This document shows, one piece after another, positions 54,085-61,750 of a stretch of DNA of 64,000 bases. Every line of letters starts with the position of its first letter. Position 1 is the first letter of the stretch. Source of the DNA: Chitinophagaceae bacterium. GTDB lineage: Bacteria > Bacteroidota > Bacteroidia > Chitinophagales > Chitinophagaceae. Both the position numbers and the translations under genes were made by a program. Location: positions 1,240,001 through 1,304,000 of the forward strand of contig JADKKJ010000011.1 of NCBI GenBank assembly GCA_016720565.1, given 5' to 3'. Under the pieces are notes generated by a model, which was not told the origin of the DNA, did not search any database, and saw nothing but the letters and a program-made list of their open reading frames with translations.

Positions 54085-55095
54085 ATGAATAAAAAAGTAT
54101 TAATCCTCGGCGGTGCCGGCTTCATCGGTTTCAATCTTGCGAAATTCCTGGAGGCCAATCGTGATTACGAGATCACGATCGCGGATAATTTTATGAAGAA
54201 GAACCGCGACGGGGAATTTGAAAAATTGTTAGCCTCTCCCAAAGTGAAATTGATAGAAGCGGATTTCTCGCTGGCGGAATCGTATGATCTGCTGGACGGG
54301 GAATACGACCAGTTCTATATGATGGCAGCCCTGGTAGGGGTGGACAATGCGAACACCCGGCCTCATGAAGTGATCCGCATTAATACAGCCCTGGCGCTTT
54401 ATTCATTGGAATGGATACGGCGTTCTAAGATCGGGAAAGTGGTATTTGCATCTACCAGTGAGAATTATGCGGGAACAGTAGAGGCATTTGGGTATAAGAT
54501 CCCTACACCAGAGGAAGTGCCACTGACCATCCAGCATATTGGTCACCCAAGGTTTACTTATGCCGTAACCAAGATACTCGGTGAATCAGGCTTTTTGAAT
54601 TACGGAAAGATGCTGGGTTTTGAGGTCACCATCATCCGCTATCATAATGTTTTTGGTCCACGCATGGGGTTCAATCACGTGATCCCGCATTTGGTGATAC
54701 GGTTCCGTGATAAGGAGAATCCATACAGGATCTATGGCGCTGAGCAGACACGTGATTTCTGTTATATCACCGATGCGGTTGAAGGAACCGTGCTATCCAT
54801 GGAGACACCCGGTACTGATCAGCAGATCTATCATTTAGGAACAGGAGTGGAGATAACCATCGAGGAACTTACCCGCAAGACCGGCGAATACATGGGCTTT
54901 AAGGGTGAGTATACTTACCAGCCTACCTATCCCGGATCTGTTTCAAGAAGAAGTCCGGATATTACTAAGTCTAAAAAAGAATTGGGATTTGTTTCCAAAG
55001 TGGATTGGAAGGATGGACTCAAAGAGACGGTGGAATGGTATAATGCGTTCTTCGATGCGGGAGGCGTGGTGCCGGATAAAATTAGTTTTCAATAA
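54085..55095 (+). CDS. NAD-dependent epimerase/dehydratase (extended SDR, nucleotide-sugar)
   Basis: 336 residues from ATG 54085; the frame is open upstream to ATG 54040, but the Rossmann strand KKVLILGGAGFIGFNLAKFL begins right at 54085. It has MMAALVGVDNANTRPHEV, ASTSENYAGTVEAFG, FTYAVTKILGESG (catalytic Tyr/Lys) and RYHNVFGPRMGFNHVIPHLV. A UDP-glucuronate decarboxylase or UDP-sugar 4-epimerase role would fit beside the dehydrogenase. The long gap upstream suggests its own transcription start, but no consensus promoter is evident. Followed immediately by a GTTGAG array. Confidence 0.85.
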   Translation: MNKKVLILGGAGFIGFNLAKFLEANRDYEITIADNFMKKNRDGEFEKLLASPKVKLIEADFSLAESYDLLDGEYDQFYMMAALVGVDNANTRPHEVIRINTALALYSLEWIRRSKIGKVVFASTSENYAGTVEAFGYKIPTPEEVPLTIQHIGHPRFTYAVTKILGESGFLNYGKMLGFEVTIIRYHNVFGPRMGFNHVIPHLVIRFRDKENPYRIYGAEQTRDFCYITDAVEGTVLSMETPGTDQQIYHLGTGVEITIEELTRKTGEYMGFKGEYTYQPTYPGSVSRRSPDITKSKKELGFVSKVDWKDGLKETVEWYNAFFDAGGVVPDKISFQ

Positions 55096-55096
55096 A

Positions 55097-55200
55097 GTTG
55101 AGCTGTTGAGAGGTTGAGTAGTTGAGTGGACTTTTGTTACAGTTTCGGTGTTCCCTCAACCTCTCAACCTCTCAACCCCTCAACCCCTCAACCCCTCAAC
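55097..55200. repeat. Inverted octamer arrays GTTGAGNN/CTCAACNN with 26-bp core
   Basis: Left arm: GTTGAGCT, GTTGAGAG, GTTGAGTA, GTTGAGTG (55097-55128). A 26-bp core (55129-55154). Right arm: CTCAACCT twice, CTCAACCC three times and CTCAAC (55155-55200), ending two bases before the sugar-transferase ATG. The arms can pair into a long imperfect hairpin. The same layout with a 26-bp core recurs at 56661-56797. Confidence 0.9.
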
Positions 55201-55201
55201 C

Positions 55202-55861
55202 ATGTACATTCTCATAAAGCGCATATTCGACATTCTCTTCTCACTAGTAGCCTTAGTGATACTTCTTCCTTTTTTCCTGCCCATAAGTATAATTCTATTA
55301 TTGACCGGCGAGCATGAAGTATTTTACAAACAGGAAAGAGTAGGGTATAAGAACCGGATCTTTGGGATATTGAAATTCGCGACCATGTTGAAGAACAGTC
55401 CCAACCTTGGTTCGAAAGACCTGACCTCCCGCAATGATCCCAGGGTACTGCCATTTGGAAAATTCCTGCGCAAATCAAAATTGAATGAACTTCCTCAGCT
55501 GATCAATATCCTGATCGGCGATATGTCCTTTGTTGGTCCAAGGCCCCTGATGAAAAGCGGGTTCGATCGTTACTCGGAAGAAATGAAAGCCAATGTGTAT
55601 AATGTAAGGCCGGGATTGACTGGTATTGGCAGCATAGTTTTCCGGGATGAAGAGCTGATCATTACCAACAGCAAACTTAGTCCCGAAGAAACCTATCGTG
55701 ACATCATACTTCCCTATAAAGGTGCCCTGGAGATCTGGTACCAAAAACACCAGGATTTTTATACCGACCTTATGCTGATGTTTCTGACAGGCTGGTATGT
55801 GGTGTTTCCAAAGAGCGACTTAGTAAATAAGGTCTTTAAGTCATTACCCAAAAAGGTTTAG
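55202..55861 (+). CDS. Initiating sugar-phosphate transferase (bacterial sugar transferase, PglC/WcaJ-like)
   Basis: 219 residues from ATG 55202. An upstream extension in frame is only translated repeat sequence (PQPLNPST-type) and is rejected. YILIKRIFDILFSLVALVILLP is the membrane-inserting N-terminal helix of the polyprenyl-phosphate phosphoglycosyl transferases, followed by VFYKQERVGYKNRIFGILKFATM (read as VFYKQERVGYKNR then GILKFATM), RVLPFGKFLRKSKLNELPQL and MSFVGPRPL with the catalytic-type Asp-Glu/Arg region. It transfers a sugar-1-phosphate to undecaprenyl phosphate, starting chain synthesis. It sits last in the sugar part of the locus with the phosphatase gene. Confidence 0.92.
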   Translation: MYILIKRIFDILFSLVALVILLPFFLPISIILLLTGEHEVFYKQERVGYKNRIFGILKFATMLKNSPNLGSKDLTSRNDPRVLPFGKFLRKSKLNELPQLINILIGDMSFVGPRPLMKSGFDRYSEEMKANVYNVRPGLTGIGSIVFRDEELIITNSKLSPEETYRDIILPYKGALEIWYQKHQDFYTDLMLMFLTGWYVVFPKSDLVNKVFKSLPKKV

Positions 55862-55868
55862 AGGATGA

Positions 55869-55916
55869 GGGATTAGGGTTTAGAGCTCCCTAAACTCTGA
55901 TCTCTAATCCCTAAAC
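55869..55916. repeat. Nested inverted repeat of heptamer units after the sugar transferase gene
   Basis: GGGATTAG (55869-55876) pairs with CTAATCCC (55904-55911), and inside it GTTTAG (55878-55883) pairs with CTAAAC (55890-55895). The strand reads as AGGGATT, AGGGTTT units and then CTGATCT, CTAATCC, CTAAACA units, that is, heptamer arrays in inverted order. It lies between the sugar-transferase stop and the phosphatase start and could fold as an RNA hairpin. Related units occur at the crtY 3' end (62878-62904). Confidence 0.7.
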
Positions 55917-55924
55917 AGTATTCC

Positions 55925-56665
55925 ATGTTTAATCTCTTCAAATCAAAATCCTCCTCCTCCAGCCTTTCCACGCTGAAGGTTGATATGCATTCGCATCTCA
56001 TACCAGGGATCGATGACGGATCTCAGAATATGGAAACTTCCCTGGAGCTGGTAAGGCAACTGAAGGAGTTGGGTTATGTAAAACTGATCACCACGCCCCA
56101 TGTGCTGGGAGATATTTATCCCAATACACCAGAAAAAATTCTGGCAGGTCGCGATGAACTGAGAAAACGTTTAGAGAAGGAAGGGGTGGAGATCGAATTG
56201 AATGCGGCCGCGGAATATTTCCTGGATGATTATGTGGAGAAGATCCTTCAGCGAAAAGAGAAATTGCTCACGCTTCATAATAACCTGGTGCTGGTGGAAT
56301 TTTCCATGGCCTATGCTTCGCACGGACTGAAACCTATTTTATTTGAAATGCAGATGCAGGGATACCAGCCTGTGATCGCACACCCGGAGCGGTATATCTA
56401 TTACCAGAAGCAAAAAGAGTTTTTTGATGAACTGAAAGATATTGGCTGCTGGTTCCAGTTAAACCTGCTCTCACTTACGGGCCACTATGGCAAGACCGTG
56501 ACCGAACTGGCTCACCATCTTATAAAAAGATCTTACTACGATCTCGCCGGCAGCGATCTGCACCATGCCGGACATATAGAGGCGCTGAAAAATCCTTCCT
56601 TAAGCACAGCGCTGGAAAAACTAATTTCCACAAATACGATTCGAAATCAGGAGCTATTGAGTTGA
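55925..56665 (+). CDS. PHP-type protein-tyrosine phosphatase (CpsB/CapC/YwqE family)
   Basis: 246 residues. The PHP metal motif VDMHSHLIPGIDDGS is at about residues 19-33, followed by VKLITTPHVLGDIYPN (His ligand), LNAAAEYFLDDYVE, VIAHPERYIYYQ and GSDLHHAGHIEA, in the order expected for manganese-dependent CpsB-like phosphatases. It should dephosphorylate the Tyr tail of the Wzc-like kinase encoded about 50 kb upstream. Both belong to the same locus although the genes are widely separated. An octamer array follows the stop. Confidence 0.9.
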   Translation: MFNLFKSKSSSSSLSTLKVDMHSHLIPGIDDGSQNMETSLELVRQLKELGYVKLITTPHVLGDIYPNTPEKILAGRDELRKRLEKEGVEIELNAAAEYFLDDYVEKILQRKEKLLTLHNNLVLVEFSMAYASHGLKPILFEMQMQGYQPVIAHPERYIYYQKQKEFFDELKDIGCWFQLNLLSLTGHYGKTVTELAHHLIKRSYYDLAGSDLHHAGHIEALKNPSLSTALEKLISTNTIRNQELLS

Positions 56666-56797
56666 GGGGTTGAGGGGTTGAGTGATGACTCTGCAAAGTA
56701 TGGGTCTTCACTCAACTCCTGCCGCAGGCCCTCAACCCCTCAACCTCTCAACCTCTCAACCCCTCAACCCCTCAACCTCTCAACTCTCTCTCAACCT
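56661..56797. repeat. Inverted octamer arrays GTTGAGNN/CTCAACNN with 26-bp core
   Basis: Left arm GTTGAGGG, GTTGAGGG, GTTGAGTG (56661-56684), beginning over the phosphatase stop. Core of 26 bp (56685-56710). Right arm CTCAACTC (56711-56718), a 12-bp interruption, then CTCAACCC, CTCAACCT twice, CTCAACCC twice, CTCAACCT, CTCAACTC and a last CTCAACCT-like unit. It ends 46 bp before the CarH-like start. It fills most of the phosphatase-carH gap, and marks the border between the glycan and carotenoid blocks. Confidence 0.9.
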
Positions 56798-56842
56798 TTT
56801 CCCCTCCCCAGTTGTATTATATGCGCATCAAGCCGCAAAACG

Positions 56843-57721
56843 ATGAACGCTTTCACCATCAAAGACCTCGAAAACCTCTCCGGAATTAAGGCCCATACCA
56901 TACGTATATGGGAACAACGCTATAATTTCCTTCGCCCCCAGCGTACCCCTACCAATATCCGCTATTACACTAATGATGAATTAAGGATCATCCTGAACAT
57001 TGCCCTGCTGAATAAATACGGTTTCAAGATCTCTCATATTGACCGGATGCAGCCCGATGAGATACAGCAACGTATTCTTTCCCTGGGCGATCCAATGGCT
57101 ATTCAGGAAAGAGTGATCAATGAGCTGGTACAGCATATGGTGGAACTGGAGATCGAGGCGTTTGAAAAAACCCTGGATAAATATGTAGTGTCCCGCGGTA
57201 TAGAGAAAGCCGTGTTGCAGATCATCTTCCCCTTCCTTGAAAAAATTGGTATTCTCTGGCAAACAGGGCATGTGAACCCGGCCCAGGAACACCTGGTCAC
57301 TAATGCTATCCGGCATAAACTGGTATTAGCTCTGGAGACCGTGAACAGCAGCCTGCAGTCTGATAGAAAATTCCTGCTTTTTCTTCCCGAAGGAGAATAC
57401 CACGAACTTGGATTACTGTTCATGTATTACCTGCTGAAAAGCCGCGGCATTACTGTGATCTACATGGGTGCAAATTGCCCCGTTAGTGATGTGGAATACG
57501 TGGCTAAAATGAAGACCCCCGACCTTTTATTCGTGCATCTTACGGCTACCTGCCCCAACTTCAATTTTGAGAAATTCCTGCAACAGATGAGCACTCGTAT
57601 CCCAGAGAGAAAACTCATCATTTCCGGCCAGATGGTACAGGGTTATCGCAAGCCCTTACCCCCCAATGTGGAATTCAAGACCACCCTGGCTTCGGTGCTG
57701 GAACTCATTTCCTCCGTTTAA
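56843..57721 (+). CDS. CarH/LitR-type MerR-family repressor with B12-binding photosensory domain
   Basis: 292 residues from ATG 56843 (upstream in-frame codons are translated repeat). The MerR-like winged helix covers 1-70 (FTIKDLENLSGIKAHTIRIWEQRY). A helical bundle holds the light-sensor signature W139-x9-E149-H150 (WQTGHVNPAQEH), and the Rossmann-like B12 domain holds E-G-E-Y-H187-E-L-G. These match the W131, E141, H142 and H177 pattern I recall for Thermus CarH in identity and nearly in spacing. CarH tetramers bind DNA with adenosylcobalamin in the dark and release it on illumination. Carotenoid genes follow, the classical target. Confidence 0.92.
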   Translation: MNAFTIKDLENLSGIKAHTIRIWEQRYNFLRPQRTPTNIRYYTNDELRIILNIALLNKYGFKISHIDRMQPDEIQQRILSLGDPMAIQERVINELVQHMVELEIEAFEKTLDKYVVSRGIEKAVLQIIFPFLEKIGILWQTGHVNPAQEHLVTNAIRHKLVLALETVNSSLQSDRKFLLFLPEGEYHELGLLFMYYLLKSRGITVIYMGANCPVSDVEYVAKMKTPDLLFVHLTATCPNFNFEKFLQQMSTRIPERKLIISGQMVQGYRKPLPPNVEFKTTLASVLELISSV

Positions 57722-57799
57722 ATTACTGATTTTCAGCTAATTAAATTTGGCTTATGATTTCTTCCCAATAAAGGAGTTAAATAATTTTTTCTATACAAA

Positions 57800-57836
57800 T
57801 TTTGTTTAACTTTGTCCTATTAACAATTAAACAAAA
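57800..57836. promoter_or_regulatory. ECF sigma gene promoter with a perfect 10-bp inverted repeat (candidate CarH operator)
   Basis: TTTTGTTTAA (57800-57809) and TTAAACAAAA (57827-57836) form a perfect inverted repeat with a 17-bp centre. TAACTTTG at 57807-57814 matches the Bacteroidota -7 consensus TAnnTTTG and overlaps the left arm; the sigma-factor ATG is at 57841. A dimeric repressor bound here would cover the -7 element and the start of transcription. Assignment to the adjacent CarH-like protein is inferred from position. Confidence 0.6.
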
Positions 57837-57840
57837 AATT

Positions 57841-58341
57841 ATGCTTACGCAGGAATTTAGTGAGTTACTGGTGACAAACGCGGATTTTTTGAAACCTTTT
57901 GCGATCAATCTTACACGGGATTCCGAAGAGGCGAATGACCTTTTCCAGGAGACCTTATATAAAGCACTGGCTAACCAGGAAAAATATCATGTAGGTACGA
58001 ATATCAAGGCATGGCTGTTTACCATCATGCGGAATATTTTTATCAATAACTACCGCCGTAAAGTAAAGCAGCGTACCATATTCGACAATACGCCGAATGA
58101 ATACCTGATTAATCAAAAGCAGGATACGGTTGTCAACGCAGCCGAATCAAATCTGCGGATGAAGGAGATACAGGAAGCAATGAATACGCTTCCGCAAATA
58201 TTTAAAACTCCTTTTTTATTGTATTTTGATGGATATAAATACAATGAGATAGCTGAATTACTCCAGGAGCCCCTGGGTACGATCAAAAGCCGTATCCATT
58301 TTGCCCGTAAACTTTTGAAGGAGCAACTCAGCCGTCATTAA
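57841..58341 (+). CDS. ECF-type RNA polymerase sigma factor
   Basis: 166 residues from ATG 57841; an ATG-less upstream extension to 57802 would place the start inside the promoter and is rejected. Region 2 contains EEANDLFQETLYKAL and IKAWLFTIMRNIFINNYRR, region 4 has LPQIFKTPFLLYFDGYKYNE and LLQEPLGTIKSRIHFARKLL. Directly upstream lie the CarH-like gene and its candidate operator; the first carotenoid gene starts 9 bp after the stop. It probably transcribes the crt genes, like LitS of Streptomyces, where a MerR/B12 protein controls an ECF factor. No anti-sigma gene is present. Confidence 0.9.
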   Translation: MLTQEFSELLVTNADFLKPFAINLTRDSEEANDLFQETLYKALANQEKYHVGTNIKAWLFTIMRNIFINNYRRKVKQRTIFDNTPNEYLINQKQDTVVNAAESNLRMKEIQEAMNTLPQIFKTPFLLYFDGYKYNEIAELLQEPLGTIKSRIHFARKLLKEQLSRH

Positions 58342-58350
58342 AAATCTTCT

Positions 58351-59826
58351 GTGAACAAGAGAAAACTTATTGTGATCGGCAGCGGGTTTGCCGGTCTTTC
58401 TGCCGCCTCCTTTATGGCCAAACAGGGATGGCAGGTAACTGTTATTGAAAAAAATGATGGTCCGGGAGGACGTGCCCGCCAGTTAAAAGAACAGGGATTT
58501 GTTTTCGACATGGGCCCTTCATTTTATTGGATGCCGGATATTTTTGAAAGGTATTTTGAGCAATTCGGCCGTAAGGCCTCTGATTATTATCAACTGGAAA
58601 GACTGGACCCTTCCTATCGTGTTTACTGGAGCGATGGCTTTACGGATATGTCGGCCGATTTTGAACAACTGAAGAAAACATTTGAATCAATTGAACCAGG
58701 CAGCAGCGTAATGCTGGAAAAATACCTGGATGGCGCCGCCTATAAATATGAAGTAGGTATTAAGAAACTGGTATTCAAACCAGGCAGATCGCTGCTGGAG
58801 TTCATGGACTGGCAAACAATCACCGGTGTATTTCGTTTGCAGGTCTTCAATAATATCAAGAAACATATTGCCGGTTATTTTAAAACCTCCAGGCTTCGCC
58901 AGCTGATGGAGTTTCCTGTACTTTTCCTGGGAGCTCTTCCGGAAGATACCCCCGCCCTGTACAGCCTGATGAATTATGCCGATATAAAAGGGGGCACCTG
59001 GTATCCAAAAGGTGGAATGTATGCCGTGGTGGAAGGAATGTATAAACTGGCGCTGGAACTGGGAGTGGAGTTTAAATTCAATGAAGCGGTGACAAAAATG
59101 GAACTGGATGGAAAGAAGATCAGTTCTGTGCAAACAGATAAAGGCCACTATGAACCTGAAGCGGTGATCAGCGGAGCAGATTACCATTTTACGGAGACGA
59201 ATTTATTGCCGGCTGCTTCGCGTTCCTACACGGAAAAATACTGGGACAAAAAAATAATGGCCCCTTCCTGCCTGATGTATTATGTGGGGCTGAATAAAAA
59301 ATTAAAAAATGTAGTGCATCATGGTTTGTTCTTTGATGTGCCATTTGACCAGCATGGCCAGGAGATCTATAAAGACCCTAAATGGCCGGCCTCCCCTTTA
59401 TTTTATTCCAGTGTGGCTTCTGTAACAGATGAAAAGGCAGCACCTGCAGGCCAGGAATCTATTGTGTTCCTGATACCAGTGGCCAGCGGACTCGAAGGTG
59501 ATTCCGTTGAACTTAGAAAACATTATTTCGATATTATCCTGGCGCGTATGGAGAAGCACCTGGGCGAACCAATTCGTGATTCGATCGTTTATTACAAGGA
59601 TTACTCCGTTAAAGATTTCAAAGCCGATTATAATTCATTTAAGGGGAATGCGTATGGTCTGGCTAATACCCTTTTACAAACCGCCATTTTCCGTCCATCC
59701 TGTGAAAGCAAAAGAGTTCGAAATCTTTTTTATACAGGGCAGCTTACCGTTCCCGGGCCGGGTGTTCCACCCAGCCTTATCAGCGGTGAGGTAGTAGCGA
59801 GACAATTGATCAAAAGATTGGGATAA
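58351..59826 (+). CDS. crtI: Phytoene desaturase
   Basis: 491 residues from GTG 58351. FAD-binding N-terminus KLIVIGSGFAGLSAASFMAK and EKNDGPGGRARQLKEQGF, then DMGPSFYWMPDIFERYF; the C-terminal YTGQLTVPGPGVPPSLISGEVVA is diagnostic for the CrtI family. It introduces the double bonds that turn phytoene into lycopene. Gene order crtI-crtB-idi-crtZ-crtY with a cyclase at the end makes the lycopene-forming role likely. Confidence 0.95.
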   Translation: MNKRKLIVIGSGFAGLSAASFMAKQGWQVTVIEKNDGPGGRARQLKEQGFVFDMGPSFYWMPDIFERYFEQFGRKASDYYQLERLDPSYRVYWSDGFTDMSADFEQLKKTFESIEPGSSVMLEKYLDGAAYKYEVGIKKLVFKPGRSLLEFMDWQTITGVFRLQVFNNIKKHIAGYFKTSRLRQLMEFPVLFLGALPEDTPALYSLMNYADIKGGTWYPKGGMYAVVEGMYKLALELGVEFKFNEAVTKMELDGKKISSVQTDKGHYEPEAVISGADYHFTETNLLPAASRSYTEKYWDKKIMAPSCLMYYVGLNKKLKNVVHHGLFFDVPFDQHGQEIYKDPKWPASPLFYSSVASVTDEKAAPAGQESIVFLIPVASGLEGDSVELRKHYFDIILARMEKHLGEPIRDSIVYYKDYSVKDFKADYNSFKGNAYGLANTLLQTAIFRPSCESKRVRNLFYTGQLTVPGPGVPPSLISGEVVARQLIKRLG

Positions 59827-59850
59827 AGCGAAAATTATTTATATTCAGTT

Positions 59851-60687
59851 ATGGTCGAAATTTTTCATACAGCAAGCGAAGATTGCAGTCGTGTTGTAAC
59901 AAAAAACTACAGCACTTCTTTTTCCTCGGCTATCAGGATGCTGCATCGCGATCTGAGAACCCCTGTGTTCAATATCTATGGGTTTGTTCGTTTCGCGGAT
60001 GAGATCGTCGATTCATTTCACGATCATGATAAGATCTCTTTATTGCAGGAATTCAGGCAGCAGACCTATGAAGCCATTGAAAGGAGGATCAGCCTGAATC
60101 CTATTTTGAACAGCTTCCAGCGCACGGTGAACGAATACAATATTGACCATAAACTGATAGATGCTTTTTTCAATAGTATGGAAATGGACCTGTCCAAAGT
60201 CAGTTATGATGAGGCCGGGTATAAAGAATATATCTATGGCTCCGCGGAAGTGGTTGGCCTGATGTGCCTTTATGTTTTCTGCGATGGTAAAAGATCCCTT
60301 TATGATAAGCTGGAAGCCCCGGCCCGTTCATTGGGTTCAGCTTTCCAGAAAGTGAATTTCCTCCGCGACCTGAAGGCGGATTATAACGGGCTTTCGAGAA
60401 TTTATTTTCCCGGCTGCGATTTCAACAATTTTACAGAGGAAAGCAAACGCCGAATAGAGGACGATATCCAGAAAGATTTTAATGATGCCTACCATGGTAT
60501 TATAGAATTGCCATTCAAGGCAAGGTTTGGGGTATATGTAGCTTATAAATATTATTATAGCCTGTTTAAAAAAATAAAAAGGCTTAAACCCGCCAAGATC
60601 CTGCATGCAAGGATCAGGATACCTAATTACCATAAGGCAATGATCTTTCTCCGCGCAGGGTTAAAGAATCAACTTCGGCTTATTTGA
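59851..60687 (+). CDS. crtB: Phytoene synthase
   Basis: 278 residues. NYSTSFSSAIRMLHRDLRT, the first Asp-rich motif RFADEIVDSFHDHD (about 49-61) and the second NFLRDLKADYNGL (about 167-180) are typical of squalene/phytoene synthases. It joins two GGPP molecules to phytoene. A GGPP synthase gene (crtE) is not in the window. The stop overlaps the idi start (TGATG), so coupled translation is likely. Confidence 0.95.
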   Translation: MVEIFHTASEDCSRVVTKNYSTSFSSAIRMLHRDLRTPVFNIYGFVRFADEIVDSFHDHDKISLLQEFRQQTYEAIERRISLNPILNSFQRTVNEYNIDHKLIDAFFNSMEMDLSKVSYDEAGYKEYIYGSAEVVGLMCLYVFCDGKRSLYDKLEAPARSLGSAFQKVNFLRDLKADYNGLSRIYFPGCDFNNFTEESKRRIEDDIQKDFNDAYHGIIELPFKARFGVYVAYKYYYSLFKKIKRLKPAKILHARIRIPNYHKAMIFLRAGLKNQLRLI

Positions 60688-61220
60688 TGGATCGCTCCAT
60701 GGTCATATTGGTAGACGAGGAGGACAGACCCAGGGGGTTGGCCGAAAAAATGGACGCTCACCTGCGTGGGGAGCTGCACCGCGCTTTCAGCATATTCATT
60801 TTTAATGATCGGGGCGAACTGCTCCTTCAGCAGCGCGCGCTGGATAAATACCATAGCGGCGGCCTCTGGACCAATACCTGTTGTTCTCATCCGGTAGAAG
60901 AAATGAAATTGGAAGACTTCGCGCGACTGCGCTTAAAGGAAGAGATGGGTTTTGATGCCCCCCTGGAAAAACTATTCGATTTTTTATACCGGGCAGATAT
61001 GGAGAACGGTCTGATCGAACATGAATTCGACCATGTGCTGACGGGCAGTTATAATGGAACGGTTAGCCCTGATCCCCGGGAAGTATTGGATCATAAGTTC
61101 CTTTCCCTGGATGAGATCAGCGATTCACTGGACAAATTCCCTCAACTATATACAGCCTGGTTTCGCATGGTATTTCCGCGGGTGAAGAAATGGTACCAGC
61201 TGCAGCATCCCCGGTCTTAA
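60687..61220 (+). CDS. idi: Type I isopentenyl-diphosphate delta-isomerase
   Basis: 177 residues from ATG 60687 overlapping the crtB stop. The Nudix-fold isomerase sequence has HRAFSIFIFNDRGELLLQQR, YHSGGLWTNTCCSHPVEE with the catalytic Cys, LRLKEEMGFDAP and EHEFDHVLTGSYNG with the catalytic Glu region. It interconverts IPP and DMAPP to feed carotenoid synthesis. Clustering with crt genes is common in Bacteroidota. Length and motifs are normal. Confidence 0.95.
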   Translation: MDRSMVILVDEEDRPRGLAEKMDAHLRGELHRAFSIFIFNDRGELLLQQRALDKYHSGGLWTNTCCSHPVEEMKLEDFARLRLKEEMGFDAPLEKLFDFLYRADMENGLIEHEFDHVLTGSYNGTVSPDPREVLDHKFLSLDEISDSLDKFPQLYTAWFRMVFPRVKKWYQLQHPRS

Positions 61221-61240
61221 GAATGAACTAATTTTACAGT

Positions 61241-61750
61241 ATGAACATCCTTTTTTACACAGGCGTTTTATTTGGCACTTTCCTGGTCATGGAAGGGATC
61301 ACCTGGCTTACGCATCGCTATGTGATGCATGGTTTCTTATGGTATCTGCATAAGGATCATCACAAGGTGGAACCCGGGATATTCGAAAAGAACGACCTGT
61401 TTGCTTTCATTTTTGCGGTGCCAAGTTTCTTAATGATCTATTTTGGCACGTATGATCATATCTGGTGGCTTCAGGCTATTGGATTTGGTATCATGGCCTA
61501 TGGTTTTGCCTATTTCCTGGTCCACGATGTGATCATCCACCAGCGATTCAAATGGTTCACACGAAGTAATAATCTCTATGTAAGAGCGATCCGCTGGGCA
61601 CATAAAATGCATCATAAACACCTGGAAAAAAATCCCGGGGAGAGTTATGGCTTTTTATATGTGGCCCGGAAATACAGGGAGAAGGTGCGTCGCGATAGAA
61701 AATTAATGGCCGGCAACGCGAAGGTGGAATATGCCCCGGACAAAGTTTAA
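61241..61750 (+). CDS. crtZ: Beta-carotene hydroxylase
   Basis: 169 residues with four hydrophobic helices. The di-iron histidine motifs of the fatty-acid-hydroxylase superfamily are all present: THRYVMHG, LHKDHHK, VHDVIIHQ and AHKMHHKH. CrtZ adds hydroxyl groups to the beta rings, giving cryptoxanthin and zeaxanthin. The C-terminus is Lys/Arg-rich. The 3' end overlaps crtY by 20 bp. No ketolase gene was found, so zeaxanthin is the predicted end product unless other genes act. Confidence 0.95.
   Translation: MNILFYTGVLFGTFLVMEGITWLTHRYVMHGFLWYLHKDHHKVEPGIFEKNDLFAFIFAVPSFLMIYFGTYDHIWWLQAIGFGIMAYGFAYFLVHDVIIHQRFKWFTRSNNLYVRAIRWAHKMHHKHLEKNPGESYGFLYVARKYREKVRRDRKLMAGNAKVEYAPDKV

Noticed and set aside
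55126..55317. Proline/serine/threonine-rich frames over the CTCAAC arrays, including N-terminal extensions of the sugar transferase and CarH-like proteins
   Set aside because: They are translations of stop-free octamers; the conserved protein starts at ATG 55202 and ATG 56843 instead.
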